Assembly (NCBI GenBank): GCA_050084985.1 | Contig: JBITNC010000001.1 | Coordinates: forward strand, 8,618,001-8,682,000 | Direction of reading: 5' to 3' | DNA from: Nageia nagi | Lineage: Eukaryota > Pinophyta | Length of the DNA: 64,000 nt | Shown here: positions 1 to 12,739 of the stretch, piece by piece | How the letters are laid out: every line of letters begins with the position of its first letter | How positions within the stretch are numbered: position 1 is the first letter of the stretch | The notes under the pieces: generated by a model | The model's database searches: none | Told to the model about the DNA's origin: nothing | Seen by the model: the letters and a program-made list of their open reading frames with translations, nothing else | Position numbers and translations under genes: made by a program

Positions 1-1715
1 TCTAATATTTTTTATCATTCTAGTCCTTCTTATTATCCTTCTTGTCATTCTTCTTATCATCCTACTTCTAGTCAAGCCACTATGCCATTTGATTCTCAAT
101 TGGCTAGTGAGATCAAGTCAAATCATGTGTTTCAAGGTCTTCCTTTGTCTATCAAGGATTAATTCCTTAATGATCCTATTGTTCAAGAAACTTTGTATGA
201 GCTCTTCAAATAATTCATGGTTCGAAGTTAGTATAGTCAAACCATCCTCTCTTTGTATTCTTATCCTCGACATGTCTTTCATTTTCATGAGTCTTCATGC
301 CACAGTTATCCTCCTTGTAGCACTTCATCATTTGCTACATCAAGTCAAGGTAAGTCAAGTTCTCAAGTTCAACCAACTAGGTCTCCTAGTCCATTTATGT
401 CTCATATCATGTAATTTGATTCTTTAGTCTCCCCTCATGAATTAGGGCTTAGCCATTGCCTCCCTTAAGGGATACACAACCAAGTACAAGTTGAGTCCAA
501 GGCGAATTTCAATAAGTAGCCTCCCAACCTTGTAAAAGTAGGATTCCTTATCCTTATTTCATCATACATCAACCATTAAGTTAAAATCAAGGACAAACTA
601 ATCAAATAGTTCAAAAACAAAGATAATTTGTTCCCCATTCAACATGGAATCAACCATTGGGACATAACATACAATAAAATTATCAAAATCAAGAGCAGCA
701 TTTGATTTCATATGATGAGATTTTAAAGAGATTATAAGAAATTGAACAAACACTCAATGATCAAAGCAAGTCAAACACAACATATCGATCAATTTTTCTT
801 GAGCCAATTCATCCATCAATCCCTATCAAGACCTATCCTTACAACATCAAGGCTCCTAAGATAAACAAATTTACAAGGAAAGAGGATCCTTCAAAAAATC
901 TCATGCAATTCAGATACTCTTGTTACAAATTTACACATGACAATGTTCTCATGTTAAGTGTTTTCCCTATGATGTTAGGAGATCAAGCATTGGATTGGTA
1001 TAATAGCATGCTTCAACATAGCATCTTCTCCTTTGAACAATTGGTCGATCACTTCTTAAACTATTTTATCATAAACATAAGGAGAAGATAATCAATCACG
1101 AACTTACTGAACATATCTCAACATGATGATGAATCAATCAAAGATTATGTGGCTAGATGGAGAACAATTGAAATGGACTTACACATGATGAGCTTATCAA
1201 TATCTTTACTAAAAGTTGTCACAAACAAATATACTTTATATTAAAAATTCAATAACAGAAATCTTTCAAGGATGTTTTATCATAAGTAATGCTCATCGAA
1301 GAAGTCAAAATCAGATAAGGTGAAATCCAATTATGATACAATAATCATGATCAAAATCAACATTGTAATGATAATCATAAAACATATCATGAGCAATAAA
1401 AAAACCAACTATCATATGAAGTTAATCAAATAACATCAACTCATCAACTTATCTTACGATCAAACAAACCAAGGCCTAGAAGATATTTCACTCCTTTGGG
1501 GTACTCTTTATTAGACATGTTGTTGATGTTATTATAGATAAATCTTTTAATGTTACTACCAATCAAGCAAAGTTAAGAAGCATCATCAAGACCTTGGTAT
1601 AGAGCAAATATGTTTTGTAAATATCATAGGCAATGTGAACATGACACTAATTGATGTATGCAATTGAAGAATGAAATTCAAGATCTTATTGACAATGGGC
1701 TAATATAAATATGAG
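1..1715 (+). pseudogene. Decayed Ty3-gypsy gag (capsid and zinc-knuckle-like C-terminus)
   Basis: Conceptual translation, with stops and frame changes, gives a plant gypsy gag. A low-complexity Ser/Pro/His-rich N-terminus (about 1-420) is followed at about 830-1190 by a Retrotrans_gag-type core. There the residues DQALDWYNSML, SFEQLVDHFLNYF and, after a stop and frame change, DESIKDYVARW match the family pattern (A..WY..L, SW..L...F, and E.v..y..R). Further on, PRRYFTPLG (about 1473) and a CKYHRQCEHDTN...C block (about 1615-1665) resemble the segment between capsid and nucleocapsid of plant gypsy elements. In the element gag would form the particle that packages RNA. No protease, reverse transcriptase or integrase was found downstream, so the copy is either non-autonomous or has lost pol. 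The 5' end lies outside the window. Family assignment is from recognised motifs, not from a search. Confidence 0.75.
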
Positions 1716-4700
1716 TGCCAATCACATCATCTAATCATTCTTTAGAGATAATCAATAAATCACATGCCTAATCATAATCAAAACACCAACATTGTAAGCA
1801 AGTTTATCACCACCCTTGTTGAATGAGCCATTAAACATATGTTTATTCTTAACAATCATTATCATTTTGTCTTTGGTCGAGTTAAGCATATTTTTCATGT
1901 TTATCATTATCATTTGTGCAAGCATCGTATGCATGTGTACGCTTGGTAGGTATGCGAACCTATGATCATTTTTCCTTCAGCTACTGGGGAAAAGCAAAAG
2001 CTATTTTATCATTTATCATTTTATCATTTTCTTTTGTACAAGCATTATATGCCTGCATGCTATGAAGACACTTGGTAGTTTTGTGAGACTATGATCACAA
2101 CATCCCTTTAGTCATTTATCCTCTTATGTGTTGTGAATCCTTAACACATCGTCATATTGTCATATTTTTCTTCTCTTCATCATCTTGTATTATGTTTTTA
2201 TTCTTTATTTTATGTGTCAAACTTTGCTCCATTTTCTTTTATCTTATTTGGTCATGTGTCAGTCCTTGTATCATTGTATCATTTTTATCCTTTGTTGTCA
2301 CCTTGCACTTATCATTTTCTTGCTCCACTCTTAGTCCTCCTTTGAGTTGGGGTTGTTGGACATTATCTTTGGTATGTGATGAAGAAAGAATATTCCTAAA
2401 CATGCATTGAATTCAACCCTACTCTAGGGTCAAACCACCTCTATATGCCACCCATGCTCTAAACTACTCTCGAGTCATATCACTCTTGGGTCAAGCCACT
2501 CTCAGGTCATTTTTCTCTCTAAATTGCCCTAAGTCAAGTTGAGTTAATTCAAGTCAAATCAAGTTAACTGCAACCATATTCAAACCAAATTAACCTAAAC
2601 CACTCCCAAACTAATTCAAGACAAGTTAATTCTAAGCTAATTCTACCTTCAATCTAAACCTAATCAAGTCAAAATGAAGCCAAAATCAAAACAAATCAGT
2701 CTAGTCAAGTCGCTTACTTTTTATTTGTATGTCTTGTGTTTTGTTCTCTTTATTTATAATGTTTGTGGTGTAGAGTTATTTTGTCTCCTATTTGGTGTTA
2801 ATTTTTTGAAAATCTAAAAGGATCACTAATGATGGCCTCACGATATCTTAGCAAGAGAGTGTGCAACCTATTATTGGAAATCATTTAAGATATACCTTTA
2901 TGAGTCATGTTTCACATATAAAAGTTACGCATCTTTGCACAACACAAGTCATGTGGGAATTTTTCATTTAGACCCTATTAGGGTAATTCAAATAATTAGT
3001 CAATTTGGGTTTTTTGAACAATTTTCTTGGTCTATGTCATGCCTTATAAACCTTTATTCATGATCATTTATTTCCTATGTCATTCGATCAAACGATTAAG
3101 CATCTTATTTTGTCATCTGTCATACTACTTGGTCATTTTTCCTTCTTGTGTGATGTATTTCCTCATCACACTATTAGCCCATCATGTTCATCTTTAATAT
3201 TTTTCCTCTTATGTGGTTTGGTCCTCATTACACCATCCTCTTTTTGAGTCATTTCTTTGTCTTTTTCCTCTTATGTGGCATATGTCCTTGTCACATTATC
3301 ATGTCGTCTACCTTGCATTATTCCTTTGTGTGATGTGTGTCCTCATCACATCTATTTTATCTTCCTATGTGATGTGTGTCCTTGTCTTACTACCTTATCT
3401 TCTTATCATCCCCTTTTGTCTTATCTTTTTGTGTGACATGTGTCCTTGTCACACCATCAACCTATCCTATCCTTCATGTGACATGCATCCTCATCACACT
3501 ATCATCCGTCATGCCTTCCTATCTTGCATCATTTGTTATATTTGTACAAGCATCATATACCTATGTGTTATGGATACATTCAATCATTTACCCTTTAACT
3601 GCTAGGGAAAAGCAAAAATCATTATCTTTTATCATATGCCATTTGTCTCTTTATATGAGCATTGGCTATATGCTCGGTAGGACTATGTACCTATAGTCTT
3701 CTTTCCCTTTATTTGTTGGGGCAAAGCAAAATTCATTATATTTTATCATCATCCATATTTTGTCATTTTTTATGAGCATAATCTATATGCTTAGTATGTC
3801 TATGTACCTATGGTCATCTTTCCCTTCATCTGTTAGGGCAAAGTAGATATCATACATCATTTGTCTCTTTGTGCGAGCATTGGTCATATGCTCGATAGGT
3901 CTGCATACCTATGGTCATTTTTCCCTTCATCTATTGGGGAAAAGTAGAAATCATTTTTATTTTATCATTTATCACTTGTCATTTGTCATTTATCATTTTC
4001 ATCATTTTTCATTTTATCATTTATCCTTTATTTTATCATCTTATCTTGATTGTGTTGTTAAATACATCATGTTTTATGTTGTTTCATTTTATTTTAAAAT
4101 AATAAAATGAAATAAAATAAAAATGAACCATGTATTTAAAAAAAACATCTTTTTATTAATTATATTTCTTTTACATCAGTTGATGGCAAATTTTTACATT
4201 CATTCATCGTTATTTTGATCGTCGCTTGTTTTATCCTAACAAGCATCTGATCTAGTCTATGCTTGGTCTTGTCCCTTCTTCATTCTATGTTGTGCTTTCT
4301 TTGTCTTAGATATGTTATGACTATGGGTTCTCCTCTATAGAATCCATAATTATCTTGTCCACTTCTAAGGCATCTAGTGTTGACCTTGGAACATGAATTT
4401 TGTGGTGTAAGAGGATGTTCTCGTATACGTTGGTGGTCCTCTTCCATCGCTCCTTATTTCAATGCAATCCACTATAGGCATTGCAAACGTTGCACTTGAA
4501 TTTCCATTCTATCTCTTTAGCTTGTTCAACTATTGCCTCCTTCTTTGTAGTTAGTTTGTCTTACTTAGCCATGAGCTCTATCCAAGATTGCATGCACATT
4601 ATGTTCTCTCTCTATAGCATATCACATTTCTACGTATCTCTACTTCTCTCTTGGCTTCAACTAGTTCTTGGTGCAAGTAGATATTTTATAGTTTTATCCA

Positions 4701-7700
4701 TCCTTGCATCTCATAGGAGTACCTCCTATGTATTCAACCTTGTCTTTGTCCACTCTACTGCTTGCAAACCCTTCGATGTTGTTTGTTCATCTATGGATTT
4801 GGTTCCACCATGGCTCCATCGAATCCATGATTAATCATTTTATCTTTTGCATTCCTCTCATATTGTATATCTCATTTAATAGTACTGATAACCATGAGGG
4901 ATTACATAGTGTCTCTTGTTCATCATTCCATTTTGATTGTCCACATTGTCTCCATGTGTTTATCCACCATTTCATCTCGATTATTCACATAGCCCATATG
5001 CATCTATCCATCATTGTGTCCTATCCATTCACCTACCTTTTGTACATCACCATTAATGTCATCATCATTACATTCCTATCCAATCACTATGTGCATTTGC
5101 ATCACTATTTCCTCTATCATTTCCTTTGATCATTCAAACCACTATCATTCAACCTTACATGTTAGTACGAGATTTTCACTGCTACGAATCTCTCATCTCA
5201 ACCATTTTTTTCTTCATTTACCATTCTCCTCATCATTATCACTTTATCATTATGTTTCTTCCTAGTAGCATATAATCCCATGCGACCCCTTTTATTTCTC
5301 ATAGCTTAGTCTCTTCATCCTCTACTTCTCTTACATTCTTATCCTCATCTTTATACATCCTATCATGGATCTCTTTCATTTAGTCACCCTCTTGAGTGAG
5401 CTTTGAGACCTCATCATGTATCCTCAATGTTGTACAATCTTGACCCTTCATGTTGCATCTATTGTTGAATCCCTATCATGATAGCAACTTGCATTCATTC
5501 ATGAGCAACCCAAAAATCACTTCAAGATTTGCATGGTCCATCATCTCAAACATGTTGTTCATGTTTGACTATTCCTATTATTATTGATTCATCTTGATTA
5601 GATGTGGCATGTCATGGTGTGTACCCCATTAAATCCCTTCCTACTATAGTTTGTGCATTACGCCAACCCAATAGCTCTTCATCTATGAGAGCACTTTGAT
5701 ATAGTCACTATTGCATGGGTGATACATTAGTACCGATTGCAATGGTCATCTGCTTATTCATATTTTTGATCTAACATGGTAGATATCGAATTCTCCATCA
5801 TTATTTCTCCTTCATATGTAACTTCCCACCATTGTCACATCAATGGCTTCTACAGCTAGAGCTGCTCAATTCTAGCTCTTCTAGAGATGATGTTAGCTAA
5901 TCTAATTTGGATGCTTAGTCACCCAATTGTGCATCAGATGCACCATCATGCTACCCACTAGCTTGTTAGTGGGAATCTTTCTTTTTACATTTGCCACCCA
6001 TCCAAGCTTATCGATGGGAATTAATCAATTTGTTTTTAATAAAAATAATCATTATTTCTTATTTCACATCATTCTTGTGTTGATTGCATTTTATCTTCTT
6101 TAATCATTCAATCAAATGATCAAGTGTCTAATCCCATCCATATTTTGTGTTACTATCATTTGATCCACTTCATTCATCTTCATTAATGATCGATGATCCA
6201 GATTACTTCATGTCCTTGTATGTTCTTATTATATCGCATTATCTTTATCATTTATTTTGAACCTATTTTGGGAAACTTTGATAGTTTCTTGACATCCTCT
6301 GTTGTTCTCCTTTGTCTCTATCATCATTTTTAACCTGTTAGAGAATTTTGATCTAGTCTTGACATTCTCTGTTGTCCCACTTGATCATAATCATGGATCA
6401 AGCCCTCTTCCTTGGTCTTCATCCTGATCTTCTTCAAGATGCCCTTCATTGTTATATCCTTGGTCAAGTCATTCAATGTTCTTGCCTTATGTTATAGACT
6501 ACCCTTCACCTTAGCATCATGCATATTCAAACAAACCATATTCTTCACTAATATGTCATCCTCTTATTTCATTAGTTGGATGATGTAAATCATATTTGCA
6601 TCATCCTATCCATTCTCTATCGCTCATACTGAATGTGGAAGATCATCCTTTATTTCCCATGGAACATGTTCATGTTTCACTTCCTACACTTTGCTGGTCC
6701 ATCAATGCTTCATCTTCAGGAGCATTATCATCTATTCATTATCAAAAACATAGTCTGGCATCATGATCTGCATTAGAGTCTACCTTTTGGATGCAACTAG
6801 TTCATGAGGATGATCAATGGGTATTTTACCCATACTTTGACATCATGTGCTTCTCATTAATCATGCATGTGACCCTCTTTAATTAGTTGAGCTTGCTTGT
6901 CAACCCTCTGAGCTCACTTACCTCTAAACCTAAGAGCTTTGGTTCCAGCTCTCCTGACCCCGTTGATGGTTCAACATGGTCTCTATCTTTATCTTTTGTT
7001 TGTCTATCTACTCAAGTTTGTCAGTAAAATTTTTGTCTTAGTCATTGTGGGCACTTTTGCCTATTTGTTTTGTCATTTTGTTTACTATACACCCTAGAAT
7101 GTCGATGGAAATTTTAATCAATGCAATTTCTTTCTTCCATTCTTATCTTAGTGTGGATGAATTTTATCATTATCTATAATCATTTATATATATTTTATCA
7201 TGTTGTTTATTTTATTTTCATATCTATTTTATTTTATCTATCGTGTCATGTTGCTCAATCTATATTGTTCGATCATTTATCCTTGTCTTGCCATGTCACC
7301 TATTCTATTTTTCTTGTCATGAGTCTCTTTCTCTCATCTCCTATGATCAATGTGATCCCCTTTCTTCATAAATCATAACCTTATCAATATGTTGTCTTAA
7401 TTCTATTGCATTCACATGGTCAATAGCATTTTAGTCTTAACTAATTTCCTATAGACTGATATCATCTTTTAGTCTATTTTTCATTATCATATCCCTAATT
7501 AATCTATTGGTTAGCAAATTAGTTGACTGATTGAATTCAAATTTAATTGATCCATCATCCAATCATCTTGTTGAGCCTAAAATTATCATCCTATCATCTG
7601 GTCAAGTCTTAAACTACTTCTCATCAATCAATCTTAACCACAATTGTCTCACAATGATCTTATCCTTTATCATCTGGTCATTTTTATCTAACCATTGATA

Positions 7701-8991
7701 TAGCCTTTGTTATGTTGTTTTTTATGTCCCACACATGATCATAATCTTTTTCATCTGGTCATTTTTGTTCACCTATGATCATAGTCTCTGACCTTTGATA
7801 GTTTGTCTTGCCTATGATCATTATCTTTATCATGTGACTCTTTCAATCTTTCCTATGGTTGTAGTATTTTTCATTCAATTGTAATTAGTTCCAACCATTA
7901 TCGTGGTCTTGGTAATTTGGTGGTTTATACCCCACTGTGGTCATTTTTCATTGTATTCTTATCATTATCTATCTTGCATATCTTGTGACTATGGGAGTCA
8001 ATACTAGAGCCTACTCCTCCTTGGTGGTCATCCAGTAATGGAGATTGCAAGGTAGGAAAATAATCACTCATCTCCCACCATCATCGTCTCTTATCTTCAT
8101 CTCATTTGTCTTTAAGCTTATCATATCATGGTTAATCATCCAATGATTTATCAATGACTTAGTAGTGTATTTTTCTTAGTTTCCCTTTAACTATTGGGGC
8201 AAAGCAGAAGTTAATTACCCTTCAACTACTAGGCAAAGTAGAGATCATTTCCCTTTTTGTATTTAGATTAGATTCATGCATTTTTTGAGTTCATCCCACC
8301 CTTGATAGTTAAGTATTAATAATGAGGTCTAATTTAGTCTTACATGACCTATCATGTGTCAAAACCAGACTTTGTTGGATTTTCATGGTGTTCAGTATGA
8401 TCTTATATGGCATGTCATGCACCAAAACTAGCACTCATCCTGATTGATCATAGTTACCATTTGACTATTGGGGAAAATTAGAATCATTTATCATGCATCA
8501 TGTATCATACATTGCTATGGTGTGATTGTTCCACCATGACACTTTGTTTAGGATGATCTTATGCAACTTGTCATGTGCTGAAACTAGCTCTCATCTTGGA
8601 TGTATCATAGTCACCCCTTAACTATTAAGGAAAAGTAGAATCACTTATCATGTATCATATGTCATATTGTATCATTTGTTCCATCATGATGTTTTAGTAG
8701 GATGATATTATATGCCCCATTGTGTGTTGAAATGAGCTCTCATCCTAACTAATTCATGTTATGTGGTTAGTCTCACCGTATCAACTTATTGTATCATTGC
8801 ACCTTAAGCATTCAACATATTTGCTTTCCATTAAACATGAGGCAAAGTAATCCTTTGTATATATTTCCTTCTATTCAACATAGGGCAAGATCATCATCAT
8901 CATTAATCATATCACAATAAGATCATTGTTACCATTATTTTGCTTTGCTTTCCATTCAACATGGTGTAAGGTTTCCTTTTGGTAACACGAT
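1716..8991 (+). repeat. Non-coding interior of the gypsy-like element, TCAT-rich with a dispersed module
   Basis: Strongly strand-asymmetric DNA dominated by TCAT/TTATC words. A recurring module, roughly CCCTTYAACTRYTGGGG followed by AAAGCAGAAATCATT, appears near 1975, 3590, 3710, 3825, 3922, 8190, 8225, 8460 and 8610. From about 3540 to 3965 it forms a diverged tandem array with a period near 100-118 bp, which also contains a segment reading about 'GAGCATTGGTCATATGCTCGGTAGGTCTATGTACCTATGGTC'-like in 20-base blocks. A second, related module (CATTCAACATGGGGCAAAG-like) is seen three times at 8825-8975. Short open frames here are artefacts of biased composition. An antisense coding relic inside this zone is listed separately. 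Confidence 0.55.
4190..6900 (-). pseudogene. Antisense coding relic with coiled-coil segment (unknown family)
   Basis: Read on the minus strand, about 4690-4190 gives long coding-like stretches with few stops: LHQELVEAKREVEI, then in a shifted frame MCMQSWIELMAK, and then KEAIVEQAKEIEWKFKC. The heptad-like Leu/Ile/Glu/Lys pattern suggests a coiled coil. Weaker coding-like stretches continue upstream on this strand to about 6900 (for example EDEALMDQQSVG near 6710). The same arrangement exists on the plus strand inside the element at 8992-17653 (12740-14650), where the aligned words are LHHELVATKVKMEI and HEDAALQDMHGV, so this is a real shared sequence and not chance. Its function is unknown. 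Antisense extra ORFs between pol and the 3' LTR are known in the Tat lineage of Ty3-gypsy elements, which is one possible explanation. Confidence 0.45.
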
Positions 8992-9468
8992 TGTTGGAAT
9001 GTATAATGCATTATTGTAAAGGTTGTATTAAATATTCTATGTAACTTCACTAATAATAAAGGTTATCATTTGATACCTTAAGTATTTTAGTGAATATAAT
9101 AATATAAATTTTCCTACACTCCAAGTCATGAGCATGCACCTTGAGTCAAAGGATGTGCATGTCATGCTTAGGTAATCCAAAGAGGGGTTTTGGCCTATAA
9201 ATAGAAGGCTCCCTCTTTGTATTTACACACCAATTGTGGAGTAAGGTTATGCTATAGGATAGAAGTGTAAGAGTTGAGATTAAGATGATTGTAAGAGAGT
9301 TGTATTTGTGAGAGAAGTAAACATCTAGTTAGTGGATGTACTCCTAATTGGAGGAATCACTTTACATCTTGTGTTGTGAGATTGCTTTGTGTATTTGTTA
9401 GATGTAATTGTAAGTTTTCATATGATCTTGGTAGTTTAGTAATTATATTGTTAGTGTTAATTCCTTCA
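8992..9468 (+). repeat. 5' LTR of the 8992-17653 element
   Basis: 477 bp, starting TGTTGGAATG and ending TTCCTTCA. A TATA box (TATAAATAG, 9196-9204) lies after a U3 with a short AAGG...CCTT inverted repeat near 9058-9080. The opposite copy is 17177-17653. Transcription would start a little downstream of the TATA box. Confidence 0.9.
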
Positions 9469-9481
9469 AATTGCTATCAGT
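9469..9481 (+). promoter_or_regulatory. Primer binding site (initiator Met-tRNA type), mutated
   Basis: Immediately after the 5' LTR the sequence TTGCTATCAG (9471-9480) matches the plant copia primer binding site TGGTATCAGAGC, with one G-to-C change. This is where minus-strand DNA synthesis would be primed. Confidence 0.6.
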
Positions 9482-12300
9482 ACAACTTGGAGGCTCCTCT
9501 TCACATCCTTGGTGTTGAGGCTCTTCTTCTTTAACTTCGTGATCTTCATTCTACATCTCATCTCTTAATTTCATTATTGAGGTAAAACTAAGAGAAGGTA
9601 TAAATTCCTTCCCTTATAGTTATTATTTTTTTATTTTTGAATTATGCTACTAACATATTATTTGCTATGTGTTAGTTCTTTTGAGCATAATATGGCTAAC
9701 AAAATTACAGAATTTTTAATTAATGCTAACCTCCTATGTCACTTGCAATTTTTTTTAATTGCTACAAGTTTTTAAGAGAAGGAGTCATTATACAAAATTT
9801 GTGTAATATTACAAAAGTAATATTACAAAATATGCTTAAAATTAAGAAATATGATGCAAATTTTTACCATTTTTGGATACTAACCTTTTTTTTAAGGTGT
9901 AAGTACCTTTTTTTTAATATGCATTTTTTTTTAAATATGTATACATGTTAAGATTTAAAAAAAAAAAAAACTATTTTGTTAGTAATTTTTTAATATTAGA
10001 ATTTATATATTCAAAAATGGGGAGGAAAAATGTGAATACTTTTGCATTCATGTAGTAAAAGTAAAATTTTTGTATTTTTACAAACTTTTGAAAATAACAT
10101 TTAAAGGCTCCTCCTCTAGCAGTGCCTTCCCTCCTCACTACCATCCTCTCCTCCTCCCATAGCTCTTTCAAATCAACCCCTCATGGCCTGTTGACAAGCC
10201 CTTACATGTTGCTCTTTAGTCTCCTAGCAAGAAAGGTGACTTGCTCTAGTCTTTGGTTCCCTTTCTTCTCGATCCTGTCTATTCAAAACTACTGTAGCCC
10301 CCTTTCTTCGTTATGCTACTCATTGCCCAGCCATTTGCCTATCTTAATAGGCCATTAGTCAAAATAGGGTGCCCTTGCGACCCTATAGCTCCTTCACCTT
10401 TGCTATCTCACACTCTATCTCCATTCTTTACACTCCTTCTTACCTACATAGGCACATGGCTCCCACTTTGGGCATCTCAATGACCCTTCATACTCCTCCA
10501 TTGTGGTTGTGTCGATTTGGCTATGGGTAATGTTTGTTGTGTTGGAACATTACGATGTGTTGGACATGGCTCCCACACAAACCACACAACACCTCTTTTG
10601 TAACACCATCAAACACTCCCAAAATCCTAGATGGGAATTTTCACAATTAGGATTGGCTTTCCATGGGTGCTTTAGCATCTGCATTCTCTTTCAAATGGGT
10701 ATCTCCATAATCAACTTTACATGTGGATAATTTTTTTATCACTCCCACCTAGTTCTTGAATGATGGATTGTGAGCACTTCATGAGTGGATCTAAGCAAAG
10801 ATTATCACCACCTCATCTATGCACCCTTCGATGATGTGACCTCCTTATCATGATATAGCCCATGTTTTATTTATCTTTGTGTGTTCATTTATTTTGAATG
10901 CTTGTGAGTCCTAAATCTCTACATCATTTCCATGTCACCATTTTCAAGTCTTGTATTTGACCTTTATGTAGCACTTTGACCTTGCAACTTTGGCATACTC
11001 ATTTGTGGTGGCGAATGAGGCCAACAACTTTGCTCCAATCCTCACCAACCCCACCTAAGTAGCCATTTTTTTCTCTCACCTTATCATTGGTGCAATTATC
11101 AACACTTTGGTGCAATTATCCTTAGTCAAAACTTTTACAATTTTTTTCCTCACTACCCTTCTTTTCTTTAATGTCCTTAGTCAAAACTTTGGTGCAATTG
11201 TCATGATGCGTACACCTACCCATCTTGACTTGAATTTAGGAATATAGATTTTTTATCTTAGTCTAAACTTGCTACCATTTTTTTGCCCTTATTCCCATCA
11301 CCATCCTAGTCACCATGCCCTCTTCAACATCATTTTTTAGTAAATAAGGGGGAATTTTTATGATTTTGTGTTTACTTAAAAATGGATGCATGCCTAAGTT
11401 TTTTTTTACCTCTATTGATATTTTTTATGCAGATTTATAAAATAAACTTGTGCATATTTAATGCATGCTTACATGTACGTATTTATCATTATTTTGCAAA
11501 GTTAATAAATGGGCTTATGCAAATGGTGCATGCTTATTATTTATTTTTTTTATGTTGTGGGAATAAATATGCATGCTTACATGTACATATTTATCATTTT
11601 TTTTGCAAAGTTAATAAATGGACTTATGCAAATGGTGTCTGCTTATTACTTAATTATTTTTACATTATGGGAATAATGCATTTTTTATTTATGCGAAGTA
11701 TGTAATAAACTTGTACAAAATAAAGATTGATGTAAAGATGTCCTTTAGGGGTTAGCAAACAAAACCCATTGGACACTTAGGGTTTAAGTTATGAATGGAT
11801 GATATTATATTTATGCTCTTTTATTTTATGTTTTGCATTTTAATTTATTTGCTTATGCAAACAAAAATCCAAACATTGAAATGAGCAACCCCCTAAAATG
11901 AATACATCCGCATGTATATTCCACAACATGACTTATTTGAGGAGCCATGAGATGAGGATAGGTGGACTAGAGCCTTTAAGTCTGACAATCCAAGTGGTGA
12001 AAAGTCCATATTGCTTAATTGCCCCTAAGTCCTTTGTTGGTCTGTATTTAACTCTAATAGGTGGACAGGTATGTGTGTAGTGATACCACATATCCGCATG
12101 TCCATTCTAGGATTATCCTGATAACCTAGGATGACAACTTGAAACCTAATCAAGATTAATAATTTGGCCAATCTAATAAATGTCAGAACCTTGGAAAATA
12201 GCTAGTATTTCTTGTAAGAGTATATTGCTACCCAAAGGGAACTAGTTGAGGATTGGTAGTACTTGGGCTCCTCTTGTGTGGGCATCCAGGTGCCCTAATT
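9482..12300 (+). other. Long 5' leader shared with the autonomous copia copy
   Basis: No coding frame recognised. Two blocks align with the leader of the 54-63 kb element, which is read there on the minus strand. The first is GAGGTAAAACTAAGAGAAGG (about 9580-9600), identical near 62520-62545. The second runs from about 11750 to 12130 against about 60330-59950, including the stretch around 'CCCCTAAAATGAATACATCC' and the AGGTGGACAGG...TGTGTAGTGATACCAC block. A roughly 107-bp segment is duplicated in tandem at about 11460-11670 (ATGCATGCTTACATGTACRT...TTATGCAAATGGTG). 10100-10500 is C/T-rich on this strand and has no assigned identity. Confidence 0.65.
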
Positions 12301-12739
12301 TTAGACAAGACAAGAAGCCTCAACCATGTCACTCTATATCCAATGGTGTTATTTTTATCCCACATATGTTGAGCTATGGTGATTTGTTCTACAAGCACAA
12401 GGGTTCACTCATCCTTAAAAATGTATATACTTTAAAATTGAGTATTTTATGCATTATATTTTGAAATATTTTATGCACTAGCATTATTATGTTTTATGTG
12501 CATCATTATTTATAATGTATTTAAATTAAAATTATTGTATTTAAGGCTTATCTTGAGAACTCAGATATTTATCCAATAAATGATTTAATACAAGATAGAA
12601 ATAAAAATAATATTTATTACTTCTAAAAAGTTCCACTCACATGCCCAAGTTGATAGCCAAACTAATTAGAATCATGATCGAAAGAGTTGGAGTTAGAACT
12701 CTCAAGATTTGTGATAAGAGAACTAGGTATATGGAATTA

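Noticed and set aside
2126-5265. Several plus-strand open frames of 60-140 codons rich in Ser, Leu, Phe, His and Ile
   Set aside because: They come from TCAT/TTATC-biased sequence, overlap in several frames, lack motifs, and the better coding signal in part of this interval is on the other strand.
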